Below are positions 46,813 to 58,454 of a DNA stretch of 64,000 nucleotides, in pieces. The stretch lies in assembly GCF_003970795.1 (NCBI RefSeq), contig NZ_RWKW01000010.1, positions 36,118-100,117 of the forward strand, written 5' to 3'. The translations under genes and the position numbers were made by a program. A model generated the notes under the pieces. The model was given only the letters and a program-made list of their open reading frames with translations, ran no database searches and was not told the origin of the DNA. This DNA is from Aquibium carbonis (lineage in GTDB: Bacteria; Pseudomonadota; Alphaproteobacteria; Rhizobiales; Rhizobiaceae). Each line of letters opens with the position of its first letter. Within the stretch, counting starts at the first letter, position 1.

Positions 46813-47994
46813 TCAGCCGGCCGGGACGTCCCGCGCCCCCGCGGCGCCAGGCTTGCCGCCCATCCGGCTGATCCCGTAGGCGATGGCGAGGGCCGCGACC
46901 ACGATCCCGATCGCCAGCAGCGGACGGTACCAGAACCAGGCGACGGCGATCGTCATGCCGCCCACGAGGACGGCAAGCACGAAGGCGATCACGCCGGTAC
47001 CCAGCCGCGCGATGCGGCCCAGGACCGGAATCACGTCGGCCACGACGGCGATCGGTCCCATGATCAACGAGAAGCCGAACATGAGCAGCAGAAGGCCGCC
47101 GATGCGCAGGGCCCAGGTCAGAATGGTGTTGCCGGTCATGGCGTCGGCAAACATCTGCGCCGCCGACACGGCGCCGGTCTCGACCATCAGCAGGCGGTTG
47201 CCGGCCACGGTCTGGTAGAGCGAAAAGCTGTCGACGGTCTGACGGCCGATCACGCTGACCGGGCCAAGCGGAACGATCTGCCAGCTCAGCCGGTAGTCGC
47301 CGATCCGCGGCGTGGAGGGATCCGGTCCCATGTAGGCGCCGCCGGCGGTGACATGCAGCTCTCGCGGCCCGCGATAGCTGGCCCTGACCGCATCGATCAT
47401 CTCCTGATCGAGCGTGAGCTTGCGTGCGCCGCCGATCCGGTCGAGGACCGGTTCCTCAAGCCGGAACGCGCCGAGGCTGGCCTCCGGGATCTGGAAACGC
47501 TCGCTGCGATAGTTCATGCCCGGGTTGGCGTGGCCCTCAGGCTGCTTGAAGCGACCCGAATCGATGGCGCTGGAAGACCACTCCTTCTCATAGGTGTAGG
47601 TGGTCACCACCTCTTCGCCGCCGCCGACCTTGACCTGGCCGTCCGACCTGGCCCGTTCGACCCACTGGTACATCTCCACGTCGCGCTCGAGCCGTATGCC
47701 GGCGGCGACTACGCCGAACAGGTCGTCCGTCGGTTCGCGTGTCGCAACGACCGGCCCGGTGACGTGGATGAGGCGGCCTTCGAGCGTCGGATCGATGCGG
47801 TCGGCGGATACCGTCTGCACGAGACCCGCGCCTTCGGCGAGCGAGCGCGCCGTCGTGACCGCCCTGCCCTCGTTCCAGAACAGGCCGATCACCATGGCCA
47901 CGAGAAGAAGCAGGCCAAGGAGAATGCCCGCGGCCGAGCGCTTCAGGCGCCCGAACCACGAAACCGAAGTGACCTCGCGAAAACTGTCGCTCAC
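46813..47994 (-). CDS. TMEM43 family membrane protein
   Basis: 393-residue membrane protein of the TMEM43/LUMA family, found in bacteria and animals; the bacterial role is unknown. One N-terminal helix (AAGILLGLLLLVAMVIGLFWNEGRAV) with the family motif FWNEGRA, a large extracytoplasmic domain (residues about 45-270, including TYTYEKEWSSSAIDS), then three or four C-terminal helices. I chose the GTG at 47994 (VSDSFREVTS) because GGGGAG lies just before it; the ORF extends 20 codons further upstream. Convergent with the S11 carboxypeptidase. Confidence 0.84.
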   Translation of the reverse strand: MSDSFREVTSVSWFGRLKRSAAGILLGLLLLVAMVIGLFWNEGRAVTTARSLAEGAGLVQTVSADRIDPTLEGRLIHVTGPVVATREPTDDLFGVVAAGIRLERDVEMYQWVERARSDGQVKVGGGEEVVTTYTYEKEWSSSAIDSGRFKQPEGHANPGMNYRSERFQIPEASLGAFRLEEPVLDRIGGARKLTLDQEMIDAVRASYRGPRELHVTAGGAYMGPDPSTPRIGDYRLSWQIVPLGPVSVIGRQTVDSFSLYQTVAGNRLLMVETGAVSAAQMFADAMTGNTILTWALRIGGLLLLMFGFSLIMGPIAVVADVIPVLGRIARLGTGVIAFVLAVLVGGMTIAVAWFWYRPLLAIGIVVAALAIAYGISRMGGKPGAAGARDVPAG

Positions 47995-48100
47995 GGCAGA
48001 ACTCCCCGCATGCTCGTGGATCAGGGACCCGCGAGACACCGCCCCGACCGCCATCCTATCGGCGACCCATGCAGGTCCGCAACGGACCAGGGTTCAGTCG

Positions 48101-49741
<1,641 letters not shown>

Positions 49742-49944
49742 TTATCGCGGCATTTCCGATTCCGCCAGCGAAAAAGCACCCCGGACCGGTCGTTATCCCC
49801 CGCCCGCACGTGACGCTAGGGCAAGCTGAGAAGTAGTGGGCGACGATCGGTGCGGTTGCGCGCCGTCCCCGCGATGGTCCACAACCGTGGCAGAGACTCC
49901 GCGGCCGCTGCCGGACGCCCAACGGAGCAGACTGGAGGATGCCG

Positions 49945-51603
49945 ATGACCGCCCTGCCCGCCTTCGACACGCACGACGTTTTGAACCAGCCGCCGGCGCT
50001 GGAGGATTTCAATCTCTTCACCACCGACAGAGCGCTCGTGGACGCTGTCGCGGCGATGGGTGCCGCAACCGCGACCGATCGACTGGGTGCCTATGGCGCC
50101 CGCCTCGGACGCGCCGAAACCATCGAGGCGGGACGGCTTGCGCATCGCTATCCGCCCGAACTCAAGACCTTCGACCGGTTTGGCCACCGCGTCGACCAGG
50201 TCGAGTTCCATCCCGCCTGGCACCAGATCATGGACCTCATCGTTGGCGAAGGCCTGCATTCGGCGCCCTGGTTCGAGCCTGGCCCCGGCGCGCACACGGT
50301 CCGCGCGGCGGCCTACATCATGCATGCGCAGGTGGAGCCGGGCAGCCAGTGCCCGACCACCATGACCTATGGCAGCGTTCCGGCCTTGCGCGGCCAGGGC
50401 GGGCTGGCCGAAGCCGTTCTCGCGAAGGTCGGCACCCGCAGCTACGATCCGCGCGACATTCCCGTCGCCGACAAGGCCGGGGCGCTGGTCGGCATGGGGA
50501 TGACCGAAAAACAGGGCGGGTCAGACGTCCGCTCCAACACCACCGTCGCCGTTCCCGTCGCAGGCGCTGGCACCGGCGCGGAGTACCTGCTCACCGGGCA
50601 CAAGTGGTTCTTTTCCTGCCCGCAGATCGACGCGCATCTGGTGCTCGCCCAGGCGCCGGGCGGGCTGTCCTGCTTCCTCGTACCGCGCTGGTTGCCCGAC
50701 CGGACCCGCAACCGCGTGCGAATCCAGCGCCTGAAGAACAAGGTCGGCAACAGGTCGAACGCCTCCTCCGAGGTCGAATTCCAGAATGCCCATGGCTGGC
50801 TGCTCGGCGAGGAAGGCCGCGGCATCCCGACGATTCTCGAGATGGGAACCTTCACGAGGCTCGACTGCGCGCTGGGCTCGGCCGGCCTCCTGCGCGGCGC
50901 GGTCGCGCAGGCGCTGCACCATGCCGGGCACCGCCGCGCCTTCCAGCGCCACCTGATCGACCAGCCTTTGATGACCAACGTGGTCGCCGATCTCGCCATC
51001 GAGTCGGAAGCAGCCTCGCTTCTGGCGCTGCGCCTCGCCCGCGCCTTCGACGAAAGGGCGGCGGGCAGCGCGGAAGCCGGCGCCTTCGTGCGTCTGTGCA
51101 CGCCCGCGGTGAAGTACTGGGTTTGCAAGCGCGCGCCCGCCGGCGTCGTCGAGGCGATGGAGGTGCTGGGCGGCAACGGATACGTCGACGAGGGCCCGCT
51201 CGGGCTTCTCTACAAGGAGATTCCGCTGAACTCGATCTGGGAAGGTTCCGGCAACGTCATGTGTCTCGACGTGCTGAGGGCCTTGCAGAAAGCGCCGGAC
51301 AGTCTCGACGTCTATCTTTACGAGATCGCCGACGCGCGCGGCGCAGACCGACGTCTCGACGCCGCCCTGCGGTCGCTGGAGGCCGCGCTTGCCCGGAAAC
51401 AGGACATGGAGCATGGGGCGCGGCGCCTCGTCGAACACATGATGCTGGTCCTGCAGGGGGCTCTGCTCGTGCGCCACGCGCCCGCCGCGGTGGCCGATGC
51501 CTTCTGCGCCAGCCGTCTCGGCGGCGACTGGGGCCACGCCCTCGGCACGCTGCCGTCCGGCGTCGATGCGCGGGCGATCGCCGAACGCGCGCGTCCGTCC
51601 TGA
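49945..51603 (+). CDS. AidB-like acyl-CoA dehydrogenase family protein
   Basis: 552-residue flavoprotein of the AidB branch of acyl-CoA dehydrogenases. It opens HDVLNQPPALEDFNLFTTD, as AidB does, with GMGMTEKQGGSDVRSNTT and TGHKWFFSCPQIDAHLVLAQ in the middle and VLGGNGYVDEGPLGLLYKEIPLNSIWEGSGNV near residue 410. In E. coli, AidB belongs to the adaptive response to alkylation damage and binds DNA through its C-terminus. The ATG at 49945 has GGAGG seven bases upstream; the ATG at 49939 is too close to it. No ada or alkB is nearby. Confidence 0.9.
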   Translation: MTALPAFDTHDVLNQPPALEDFNLFTTDRALVDAVAAMGAATATDRLGAYGARLGRAETIEAGRLAHRYPPELKTFDRFGHRVDQVEFHPAWHQIMDLIVGEGLHSAPWFEPGPGAHTVRAAAYIMHAQVEPGSQCPTTMTYGSVPALRGQGGLAEAVLAKVGTRSYDPRDIPVADKAGALVGMGMTEKQGGSDVRSNTTVAVPVAGAGTGAEYLLTGHKWFFSCPQIDAHLVLAQAPGGLSCFLVPRWLPDRTRNRVRIQRLKNKVGNRSNASSEVEFQNAHGWLLGEEGRGIPTILEMGTFTRLDCALGSAGLLRGAVAQALHHAGHRRAFQRHLIDQPLMTNVVADLAIESEAASLLALRLARAFDERAAGSAEAGAFVRLCTPAVKYWVCKRAPAGVVEAMEVLGGNGYVDEGPLGLLYKEIPLNSIWEGSGNVMCLDVLRALQKAPDSLDVYLYEIADARGADRRLDAALRSLEAALARKQDMEHGARRLVEHMMLVLQGALLVRHAPAAVADAFCASRLGGDWGHALGTLPSGVDARAIAERARPS

Positions 51604-51632
51604 GCGGACAGGTCTTCAGGGTTTCGAAACGG

Positions 51633-51666
51633 CGAAGGCCCGCGAACATGCCTTCGCGGGCCTTCG
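51633..51666. terminator. bidirectional hairpin terminator
   Basis: A perfect 14-bp inverted repeat (51633-51646 with 51653-51666, arms around CGAAGGCCCGCGAA) with a 6-base loop, placed between the convergent AidB-like gene and the L,D-transpeptidase gene. T runs are short, but the stem is very strong and suits both strands. Confidence 0.75.
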
Positions 51667-51690
51667 TGGTTCAGAGGTGGAGACGGGCCG

Positions 51691-52506
51691 TCAGAGCACG
51701 ACGACGTTGGCGCCCATCGGCACGCGGCCATAGAGATCCATGACGTGCTCGTTGATCATCCGGAAGCACCCGTTCGACGAGTTGGTGCCGATCGTCTGCG
51801 GCTGGTTGGTGCCGTGGATGCGGATGTGCGTGTCCTTGTTGTTCTGGTGCAGGTAGATGGCGCGCGCGCCGAGCGGATTGTCGGGCCCGCCGGGCATCCC
51901 GTCCTTGTACTGGCCATACTTCTTCGGTTCGCGCTTCTGCATGTCCTGGGTCGGGATCCAGCGGGGCCATTCCTGCTTGTCGCCGACCTTGGCCTCGCCC
52001 TTGAACTCGAGCCCTTCGCGGCCGACCGCGATGGCGTAACGGCGCGCCGTCGAGCCCGACTCGACGAGGTAGAGATAGCGGTTGGCCGTGTCGATCACGA
52101 TCGTTCCGCGGGGATAGCCGGAAAACGAGACGGTCTGCGGGAGGAAATCGTTCTTGACCGCGAACGTCTTGCCGCCCTGGCGCTTTTCCAGCACCGAATC
52201 CAGGGCCTGGGTCTGCGGCAGCAGGCTGGCGGGGCTTCTGCCGAACAGGCCGATCGGCGATTCCGACGTGCGGACCTCCGAGCGCAATTCACCATTGTTG
52301 CCGCTGGCCACCACGTCGGCCACGCTCGCCGGAGCCGACGTCTGGACCGGCTTCGGCTTCGCTGCGACCCGGGCCGGGGCGGCCGGTGCGCGCTTGATGG
52401 TCTCGAACGCGCCCGGATCGCGATCGCGTTCGGCCGAGGCCGGAGAAATGAAGCTCAAGGCCATGACGGCGACGAACGCCGAAACGAGTAGACGAGATAT
52501 CCGCAT
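51691..52506 (-). CDS. L,D-transpeptidase (YkuD family)
   Basis: 271-residue periplasmic L,D-transpeptidase, making 3-3 crosslinks in peptidoglycan or attaching proteins to it. A signal peptide (ISRLLVSAFVAVMALSFISPASA) starts at the ATG at 52506. The catalytic YkuD domain carries RYAIAVGREG, the histidine in IRIHGTNQ and the nucleophile Cys in SSNGCFRM. A Pro/Ala-rich linker of about 60 residues separates signal and domain. LVAP-type Rhizobiales envelopes rely heavily on such crosslinks. The upstream 263 bases contain only the secG terminator. Confidence 0.92.
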   Translation of the reverse strand: MRISRLLVSAFVAVMALSFISPASAERDRDPGAFETIKRAPAAPARVAAKPKPVQTSAPASVADVVASGNNGELRSEVRTSESPIGLFGRSPASLLPQTQALDSVLEKRQGGKTFAVKNDFLPQTVSFSGYPRGTIVIDTANRYLYLVESGSTARRYAIAVGREGLEFKGEAKVGDKQEWPRWIPTQDMQKREPKKYGQYKDGMPGGPDNPLGARAIYLHQNNKDTHIRIHGTNQPQTIGTNSSNGCFRMINEHVMDLYGRVPMGANVVVL

Positions 52507-52691
52507 GACGGTCCGCACCTGCCATCTTGTTCCGCACTGTTCCACGGGCGGCGCCCGAAGAACTCCGATCCGAATGATACAGCGAGGCAACCATGCCGCT
52601 CAAGTGCAATCGGGTCGCGATCAGAGCAGAACCCGGCGATGACCGGACACGGTTGCAGATGGACCACAGTCAAATTCTCGCGCAAAACGAG

Positions 52692-52716
52692 CAGGCGACC
52701 GAACAACGGTCGCCTG
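52692..52716 (-). terminator. intrinsic terminator of secG
   Basis: CAGGCGACCG and CGGTCGCCTG form a perfect 10-bp stem with a 5-base loop. Reading the minus strand, GCTCGTTTTGCG follows, giving a short T run. It lies 54 bases past the secG stop. Confidence 0.8.
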
Positions 52717-52769
52717 ACGCGAGTTCATGGCGTCTGAATGCGACGACGATGTTGGTCGGATCGACCGGC

Positions 52770-53141
52770 TTACTGGCCGCTCGGAACCTGTGGCGTCGCG
52801 GGGGCCGGCGCCGGCGCAACGGGCGCGTCGCTGCCGCCAAGCTGGTCGAGCACGCCGCCGCCGCCGCTGCCCTGTTCCTGCTGGCCAGCCGGCAGGCGCT
52901 CGAGGATGTCGATGGGCTGTTCGCCGTAGCGGGCGATCAGCGACAGTCCAAGCGAGGTCACGAAGAAGGCAGCCGCCAGGATCGCGGTCGCGCGGGTGAG
53001 CGCATTGGCGGCGCCGCGCGCGGTCATGAAGCCCGAACCACCACCGATGCCGAGACCGCCGCCCTCCGAACGCTGAAGCAGCACCACGCCGACCAGCGCG
53101 AGTACGATCATCAGATGTATGACGATGAGGACGGTTTCCAT
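52770..53141 (-). CDS. secG: preprotein translocase subunit SecG
   Basis: Small inner-membrane subunit that aids SecYE in protein export. 123 residues. Two membrane helices (TVLIVIHLMIVLALVGVVLL and ATAILAAAFFVTSLGLSLI) flank the conserved cytoplasmic loop QRSEGGGLGIGGGSGFMTARG. The C-terminal tail is Gly/Pro/Ala-rich (APAPAPATPQVPSGQ), as in alphaproteobacterial SecG. The ATG at 53141 is chosen over a TTG six bases upstream. It lies downstream of tpiA on the same strand with 165 bases between them. Confidence 0.95.
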   Translation of the reverse strand: METVLIVIHLMIVLALVGVVLLQRSEGGGLGIGGGSGFMTARGAANALTRATAILAAAFFVTSLGLSLIARYGEQPIDILERLPAGQQEQGSGGGGVLDQLGGSDAPVAPAPAPATPQVPSGQ

Positions 53142-53306
53142 GATCAATTCCGCGGGTGTGTCCGGGCACGCGGTGCCCTGGGAAGGAGACGCGGCTCAAT
53201 ACACGCCTTTGCCGACGTTTCCAAGCCCGAACGCCGCCTATGTGGCGTCTGGCCCCGATATGGTGACCAGACGTTCGAATTCAACGCGTTTCGCGACGCG
53301 CTGTCG

Positions 53307-54071
53307 TCAGAGCGACCGATAGGCTTCGGCAATGCCGAGGAAATCGCCGGCCTTCAGGCTCGCCCCGCCGACGAGCGCGCCATCGACATTCTCGATGCCC
53401 AGCAGTTCGACCGCGTTCGACGGCTTCACCGACCCGCCGTAGAGAATGCGGGTGGTCGCGGCCGCTTCGCCGACGATGCGGCCGAGTTCGGCGCGAAGAT
53501 GCGCATGCGCGGCCGCGACGTCGTCCGAAGACGGCGTCAGCCCCGTTCCGATTGCCCAGACCGGCTCGTAGGCGATGATCGTGTTCTTCGAACTCGCACC
53601 CTCGGGAACCGATCCCGCAAGCTGGCGCGACAGGACGGCAAGCGTCTCGCCCGCGTCCCGTTCGGCGCGCGTCTCGCCGACGCAGACGATCGCCACGAGC
53701 CCAGCAAGCCAGGCGGCCTCGGCCTTCGCCCGCACCACCGCATCGCTTTCGCCATGGTCGGCGCGGCGTTCCGAGTGACCGACGATGACGTGGCTCGCGC
53801 CGGCGTCCTTGAGCATTTCGGCGGAGATATCTCCTGTATGGGCACCGCTCGGCCGGGCGTGGCAATCCTGCCCGCCGCACTTCACCGGCGTCGCGGACAG
53901 GATCTGGTGTGCCCGCGTCAGCAGTGTCGCCGGCACGCACAGCACCGCGTCGCATTCCGCGTCCAGGCCGCGCATGAAGCCATTGCCGATCGATCGCACT
54001 TCCGGCAGCGAGGCGGCGGTCCCGTTCATCTTCCAGTTGCCGGCGACGAGCGGCTTGATGCCCTTGGTCAT
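53307..54071 (-). CDS. tpiA: triose-phosphate isomerase
   Basis: Interconverts dihydroxyacetone phosphate and glyceraldehyde 3-phosphate. 254 residues. Catalytic Lys in AGNWKMNG, His in VGHSERR, Glu in [11 protein letters not shown]; phosphate loop [10 protein letters not shown] and GALVGGASL near the end. ATG at 54071; an in-frame ATG at 54086 is possible. Divergent from the PpiD-like gene, with an AT-richer gap of 153 bases that should hold both promoters. Confidence 0.96.
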   Translation of the reverse strand: MTKGIKPLVAGNWKMNGTAASLPEVRSIGNGFMRGLDAECDAVLCVPATLLTRAHQILSATPVKCGGQDCHARPSGAHTGDISAEMLKDAGASHVIVGHSERRADHGESDAVVRAKAEAAWLAGLVAIVCVGETRAERDAGETLAVLSRQLAGSVPEGASSKNTIIAYEPVWAIGTGLTPSSDDVAAAHAHLRAELGRIVGEAAATTRILYGGSVKPSNAVELLGIENVDGALVGGASLKAGDFLGIAEAYRSL

Positions 54072-54224
54072 GTCCGTTCTCTCCATCGATGGCGTCGAAA
54101 CATGCCGGTTCCCTAGCAAATCGGACCCATAAAGCAATCGACACCCGTCATGAAGGAGTCTATTTGCTGTGCTGCATAACGATGCCGCGTCAACGCGGTA
54201 CGACAGGATAATCTTGGGTAGCAC

Positions 54225-56111
54225 ATGCTCGATTCATTGCGTTCGGCGGCTGGTACATGGGTTGCAAAGGCCCTGCTTCTGCTTCTGGTTCTGAGCTTCG
54301 CCGTGTGGGGCATTTCCGGTCAGACGGGCGGCATGGGCGGCAGCGCGGTCGTCACCGCGGGCGACACGACCGTCACCCCGATCGAGTACCGCCTCGCCTA
54401 TGATCGCCAGCTTTCCGTGCTCTCGCAGCGGTTCGGAACCCGCGTCACGCGCGAACAGGCGGTGGCGATGGGGGTCGATCAGCAGGTCTTGTCGCAACTC
54501 GTGGCGGGCGCGGTGCTCGACGAGCAGGCCCGCCTGATGAACCTCGGCGTCTCCAAGGATCGCGTCGCCGTTCTGACTGCCGAGGATCCCGCGTTTCGCG
54601 GGCCGGGCGGCAGCTTCGACCGGCGCCAGTTCGAGTTCGTGCTGCGCCAGATCGGCATGCGGCCGGAGGACTATCTGCGCAACCGCGAACAGGTGGCCGT
54701 TCGCCAGCAGATCGTCGAGGCCATCTCGGACGGCATGTCCGTGCCGGACACCTTCCTGCGCGCCGTTGCGCTCTACCAGGGCGAAGACCGCACGGTCGAA
54801 TATCTGGTGTTGCCGCGCGCCCTCGTCGAACCGGTCGAAGCGCCCTCCGATCAGGAACTTTCGACCTATTTCGAAGAGAACATGGCGCGCTACGCCGCGC
54901 CCGAATATCGCAAGATCGATTACGTCAAGCTCGAACCGGTCGACATCGCCGATCCATCGGCCATCACCGACGAGCAGGTCGAGGCGGACTACCAGCGCAC
55001 CATCGCCGCCTTCACCACGCCCGAACGGCGCACGATCGACCAGATCGTCTTCCTCGACGACGCCGCGGCGCGGATTGCCGCGGACCGCCTGTCGGGCGGG
55101 GCGACGTTCGAACAGATGGTCGAAGCCGACGGCCGCAGCATGGATGACGTTCGGCTCGGCACGGTCGAGAAGGCGCGCGTGCCGGATCCTGCCATCGCCG
55201 AAGCCGCGTTCAGCCTCGCCACGGATGAAGTCAGCGGCATCGTCGACGGCGCGTTCGGTCCCGCCATCGTGCGGGTGACCGAGATCATTCCCGAAACGGT
55301 CAAGCCGCTCGGAGAGGTCCAGGACCAGATCCGCCAGGAACTCGCGCTGGCCGAGGCCAACCGCATCCTTCTCGACGTGCATGATAGCTACGAAGACGCC
55401 CGCGCCGCTGGCAACACCATGCAGGAGGCCGCCGCGTCGCTCGGATTGTCCGTCGCCACGATCGAATCCGTCAGCCGCGCCGGTCAGGATCCGGCGGGCG
55501 GCGTGCTGCGCGACATTCCCGAGTCGGCCGCCTTGCTGCGCGCCGCCTTCGAGACCGACATCGACGTCGAGAACCCGCCGGTCAACATCGGCGGCGACGG
55601 CTTCCTCTATTACGAGGTTCGCAGCGTCACCCCGGCGCGCAACCGCGAGCTCGCGGAGATCAGGGATCGTGTCGTGGCCGACTGGACGGCGACGCAGGTC
55701 TCCGCGCGACTGGCCGAGCGGGCCGGCGAAATCGAGAAGCGGTTGAAGGACGGTGCTTCGCTCGACGACATCGCCGCCGAGCTGGGCTACGAGAAACAGG
55801 TCAAGCGAGGCATCCGTCGTGGCGCAACCGATCCGGACCTCGGCGAAACCGGCGTGGCGTCGGTCTATGGCGTTGCGGAAGGCGGGACGGGTCTCGTGCC
55901 GACCCCGTCGGGCGACGGCCAGATCGTCTTCGAGGTGACGGAAGTCTTCGAGCCGGCCGGCGCCAGCGCCGAATCGGTCGCCCCCGAGATGCGCCAGGCG
56001 TTCCAGGCCGGCTGGTCGGACGACCTGCTCGACCAGATGGTCGCCGACTTGCAGGAGCGATACCGGGTGACCGTCAACCAGACGGCCATCCAGCAGGCGC
56101 TGAGCTTCTGA
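54225..56111 (+). CDS. PpiD-like peptidylprolyl isomerase (SurA N-terminal domain)
   Basis: 628-residue inner-membrane-anchored periplasmic chaperone/foldase of the PpiD type. The N-terminal helix ([22 protein letters not shown]) is followed by a SurA-like helical domain ([22 protein letters not shown]), a parvulin PPIC domain at about residues 265-355 ([21 protein letters not shown] ... [14 protein letters not shown]) and a second half rich in helices. The parvulin domain looks degenerate in its catalytic residues, as is usual for PpiD, so chaperoning may dominate. It heads the ppiD-trpD-trpC-moaC-moeA run, with 11 bases before trpD. Confidence 0.88.
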   Translation: MLDSLRSAAGTWVAKALLLLLVLSFAVWGISGQTGGMGGSAVVTAGDTTVTPIEYRLAYDRQLSVLSQRFGTRVTREQAVAMGVDQQVLSQLVAGAVLDEQARLMNLGVSKDRVAVLTAEDPAFRGPGGSFDRRQFEFVLRQIGMRPEDYLRNREQVAVRQQIVEAISDGMSVPDTFLRAVALYQGEDRTVEYLVLPRALVEPVEAPSDQELSTYFEENMARYAAPEYRKIDYVKLEPVDIADPSAITDEQVEADYQRTIAAFTTPERRTIDQIVFLDDAAARIAADRLSGGATFEQMVEADGRSMDDVRLGTVEKARVPDPAIAEAAFSLATDEVSGIVDGAFGPAIVRVTEIIPETVKPLGEVQDQIRQELALAEANRILLDVHDSYEDARAAGNTMQEAAASLGLSVATIESVSRAGQDPAGGVLRDIPESAALLRAAFETDIDVENPPVNIGGDGFLYYEVRSVTPARNRELAEIRDRVVADWTATQVSARLAERAGEIEKRLKDGASLDDIAAELGYEKQVKRGIRRGATDPDLGETGVASVYGVAEGGTGLVPTPSGDGQIVFEVTEVFEPAGASAESVAPEMRQAFQAGWSDDLLDQMVADLQERYRVTVNQTAIQQALSF

Positions 56112-56122
56112 CGGGACAGGCG

Positions 56123-57145
56123 ATGAGCGACTTCAAACCCTTCATCGCCAAGGTTGCCGCGGGCCAGTCGCTGTCCTTCGAGGAAGCCCGGCAGGCGTTC
56201 GACATCGTCATGTCGGGCGAGGCCACGCCGGCGCAGATCGGCGGCTTCCTGATGGCTCTGCGCGTCCGCGGCGAGACCGTCGACGAAATCTCCGGCGCCG
56301 TGGCCACGATGCGCGCCAAGATGCTGCCGGTCGAAGCACCCGCCGACGCCATCGACATCGTCGGCACCGGTGGCGACGTTTCGGGGTCCTACAACATCTC
56401 CACCTGCTCGGCCTTCGTCCTGGCCGGTGCCGGGGTGCCGGTCGCCAAGCACGGCAACCGCGCCCTGTCGTCCAAGTCGGGCGCGGCCGATACGCTGATG
56501 GCGCTCGGCATCGACATCGACATCGGACCGGCGGAGATCGCCACCTGCATCCGCGAGGCCGGCGTCGGCTTCATGTTCGCGCCGCGTCATCATTCCGCGA
56601 TGAAGCATGTCGGGCCGGCGCGCGTGGAACTCGGCACCCGAACGATCTTCAACCTGCTCGGTCCGTTGTCGAACCCCGCCGGGGTCAAGCGTCTCATGGT
56701 CGGCGTCTTTTCCCCTGAATGGGTAGAGCCTGTCGCCAACGTGCTCAAGACGCTCGGCGCGGAATCCGCCTGGGTCGTGCATGGCGACGGCCTGGACGAG
56801 GTCACCACCGCCGGGAGCACCAAGGTCGCCCGACTGAGGGACGGCGCGATCGAGATCTTCACGGTCACGCCGGAAGAGGCCGGCCTGCCGCGCGCCGATT
56901 TCGCCGATCTGCGCGGCGGCGACGCCGCCCACAACGCCCTGGCGCTGCGATCGGTGCTGGCGGGCGAGAAATCGCCCTACCGCGACATCGTCCTGATGAA
57001 TGCCGCGGCCGGGCTTCTCGTGTCGGAGCGGGCGGCCTCCCTCACCGAAGGCGTCGCCATCGCGGCGCGGTCGATCGACGACGGCAAGGCCGAACAGGCG
57101 CTGGAACGGCTGATCAGGGTTTCGAACCGGAAGGCGGACGCGTGA
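56123..57145 (+). CDS. trpD: anthranilate phosphoribosyltransferase
   Basis: Second step of tryptophan synthesis: transfers phosphoribosyl from PRPP to anthranilate. 340 residues. PRPP loop [17 protein letters not shown] near residue 77, [17 protein letters not shown], metal-binding and anthranilate-binding [23 protein letters not shown] and [11 protein letters not shown]. Its stop overlaps the trpC GTG start (GTGA). Not fused to a glutaminase, as expected in alphaproteobacteria. Confidence 0.96.
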   Translation: MSDFKPFIAKVAAGQSLSFEEARQAFDIVMSGEATPAQIGGFLMALRVRGETVDEISGAVATMRAKMLPVEAPADAIDIVGTGGDVSGSYNISTCSAFVLAGAGVPVAKHGNRALSSKSGAADTLMALGIDIDIGPAEIATCIREAGVGFMFAPRHHSAMKHVGPARVELGTRTIFNLLGPLSNPAGVKRLMVGVFSPEWVEPVANVLKTLGAESAWVVHGDGLDEVTTAGSTKVARLRDGAIEIFTVTPEEAGLPRADFADLRGGDAAHNALALRSVLAGEKSPYRDIVLMNAAAGLLVSERAASLTEGVAIAARSIDDGKAEQALERLIRVSNRKADA

Positions 57146-57960
57146 GCGACATCCTGAAGAAGATCGAGGCCTACAAGCGCGATGAGATTGCCGCCGCGAA
57201 GGCCGCCGTTTCGTTTGACGAGATGCGCGCGCGCGCGAAGGATGTCGACCTGCCGCGCGGCTTCGCCGAGGCTCTTCGCCGCAAGCGCCAGGCCGGTGGC
57301 TTCGCGCTGATCGCCGAGATCAAGAAGGCAAGCCCGTCGAAGGGCCTGATTCGCGCCGATTTCGATCCGCCGGCTCTGGCGCAGGCCTATGAAGCGGGCG
57401 GCGCGGCCTGCCTCTCGGTGCTCACCGACGCCCCGTCCTTCCAGGGCGCCCCGGAATTCCTCACGGCGGCCCGAGCGGCCTGTGCCCTCCCCGCCTTGCG
57501 CAAGGACTTCCTGTTCGAGCCCTACCAGGTCTTCGAGGCACGAAGCTGGGGCGCGGATGCGATCCTGGTGATCATGGCGAGCCTGTCCGACGACGAGGCG
57601 AAAGCGCTCGAGGATACCGCGATCGAGACGGGCATGGACGTTCTCATCGAAGTCCATGACGAGGACGAGATGGAGCGCGCGCTGCGCCTCGCCTCGCCGC
57701 TCGTCGGCATCAACAACCGCAATCTGCGCACGTTCGAACTCGACCTTTCCACCTCCGAACGCCTCGCCGCCATGGTGCCGGACGATCGGCTGTTGGTCGG
57801 CGAAAGCGGCATCTTCACCCATGCTGACTGCCAGCGCCTCGCCAGATGCGGCATCGGCACGTTCCTCGTCGGCGAGAGCCTGATGCGCCAGGCAGACGTC
57901 ACCGCCGCGACCCGCAACCTGCTTCTCGGCGACGCCGAGGGCTTGCGCCGTTCGGCCTGA
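57142..57960 (+). CDS. trpC: indole-3-glycerol phosphate synthase
   Basis: Ring closure step of tryptophan synthesis. 272 residues from a GTG at 57142 ([15 protein letters not shown]), four bases inside the trpD end. Family motifs: [71 protein letters not shown] and LVGESGIFT; catalytic Lys and Glu residues lie within these. Monofunctional, with no TrpF fused. Three bases then separate it from moaC. Confidence 0.96.
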   Translation: MSDILKKIEAYKRDEIAAAKAAVSFDEMRARAKDVDLPRGFAEALRRKRQAGGFALIAEIKKASPSKGLIRADFDPPALAQAYEAGGAACLSVLTDAPSFQGAPEFLTAARAACALPALRKDFLFEPYQVFEARSWGADAILVIMASLSDDEAKALEDTAIETGMDVLIEVHDEDEMERALRLASPLVGINNRNLRTFELDLSTSERLAAMVPDDRLLVGESGIFTHADCQRLARCGIGTFLVGESLMRQADVTAATRNLLLGDAEGLRRSA

Positions 57961-57963
57961 CCG

Positions 57964-58449
57964 ATGGCGGGCGCCCTCACCCACATCGGCGCCACCGGCG
58001 AAGCGCACATGGTCGATGTCGGCGCCAAGGACGACACCAGGCGCGTTGCCATCGCCGAAGGCTTCGTCGTCATGCTGCCGGCGACGCTGACGATGATCCT
58101 CGACGGGAATGCGAAGAAGGGCGACGTGCTCGGCACGGCGCGGATCGCCGGCATCATGGCGTCGAAGAAGACGCACGACCTCGTGCCGCTCTGCCATCCC
58201 CTGATGTTGAACAAGGTCTCCGTCGAGATCGAACCCGACGAGGCGTTGCCCGGCCTGCGTGTGACCGCGGCGGTCTCCGTTACCGGCAAGACCGGGGTCG
58301 AGATGGAGGCGCTGACGGCTGTTTCCGTCGCCTGCCTGACCATCTACGACATGGCCAAGGCCGTCGACCGCGGCATGACCATCACCGGCGTGCGGGTGCT
58401 GGAGAAATCCGGCGGCAAGTCGGGCGACTGGCGCGCCTCCGGCGTCTGA
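57964..58449 (+). CDS. moaC: cyclic pyranopterin monophosphate synthase
   Basis: With MoaA, turns GTP into cyclic pyranopterin monophosphate, the first molybdenum cofactor intermediate. 161 residues. Conserved [33 protein letters not shown] and [25 protein letters not shown] with the catalytic lysine and aspartate. ATG three bases after the trpC stop, so part of the same transcript. Confidence 0.97.
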   Translation: MAGALTHIGATGEAHMVDVGAKDDTRRVAIAEGFVVMLPATLTMILDGNAKKGDVLGTARIAGIMASKKTHDLVPLCHPLMLNKVSVEIEPDEALPGLRVTAAVSVTGKTGVEMEALTAVSVACLTIYDMAKAVDRGMTITGVRVLEKSGGKSGDWRASGV

Positions 58450-58454
58450 CCGGC

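Noticed and set aside
53142..53306. CGTCTGG/CCAGACG inverted repeat upstream of secG as a possible operator
   Set aside because: Only seven bases per arm with a 14-base spacer in a GC-rich gap; no supporting context, so chance cannot be excluded.
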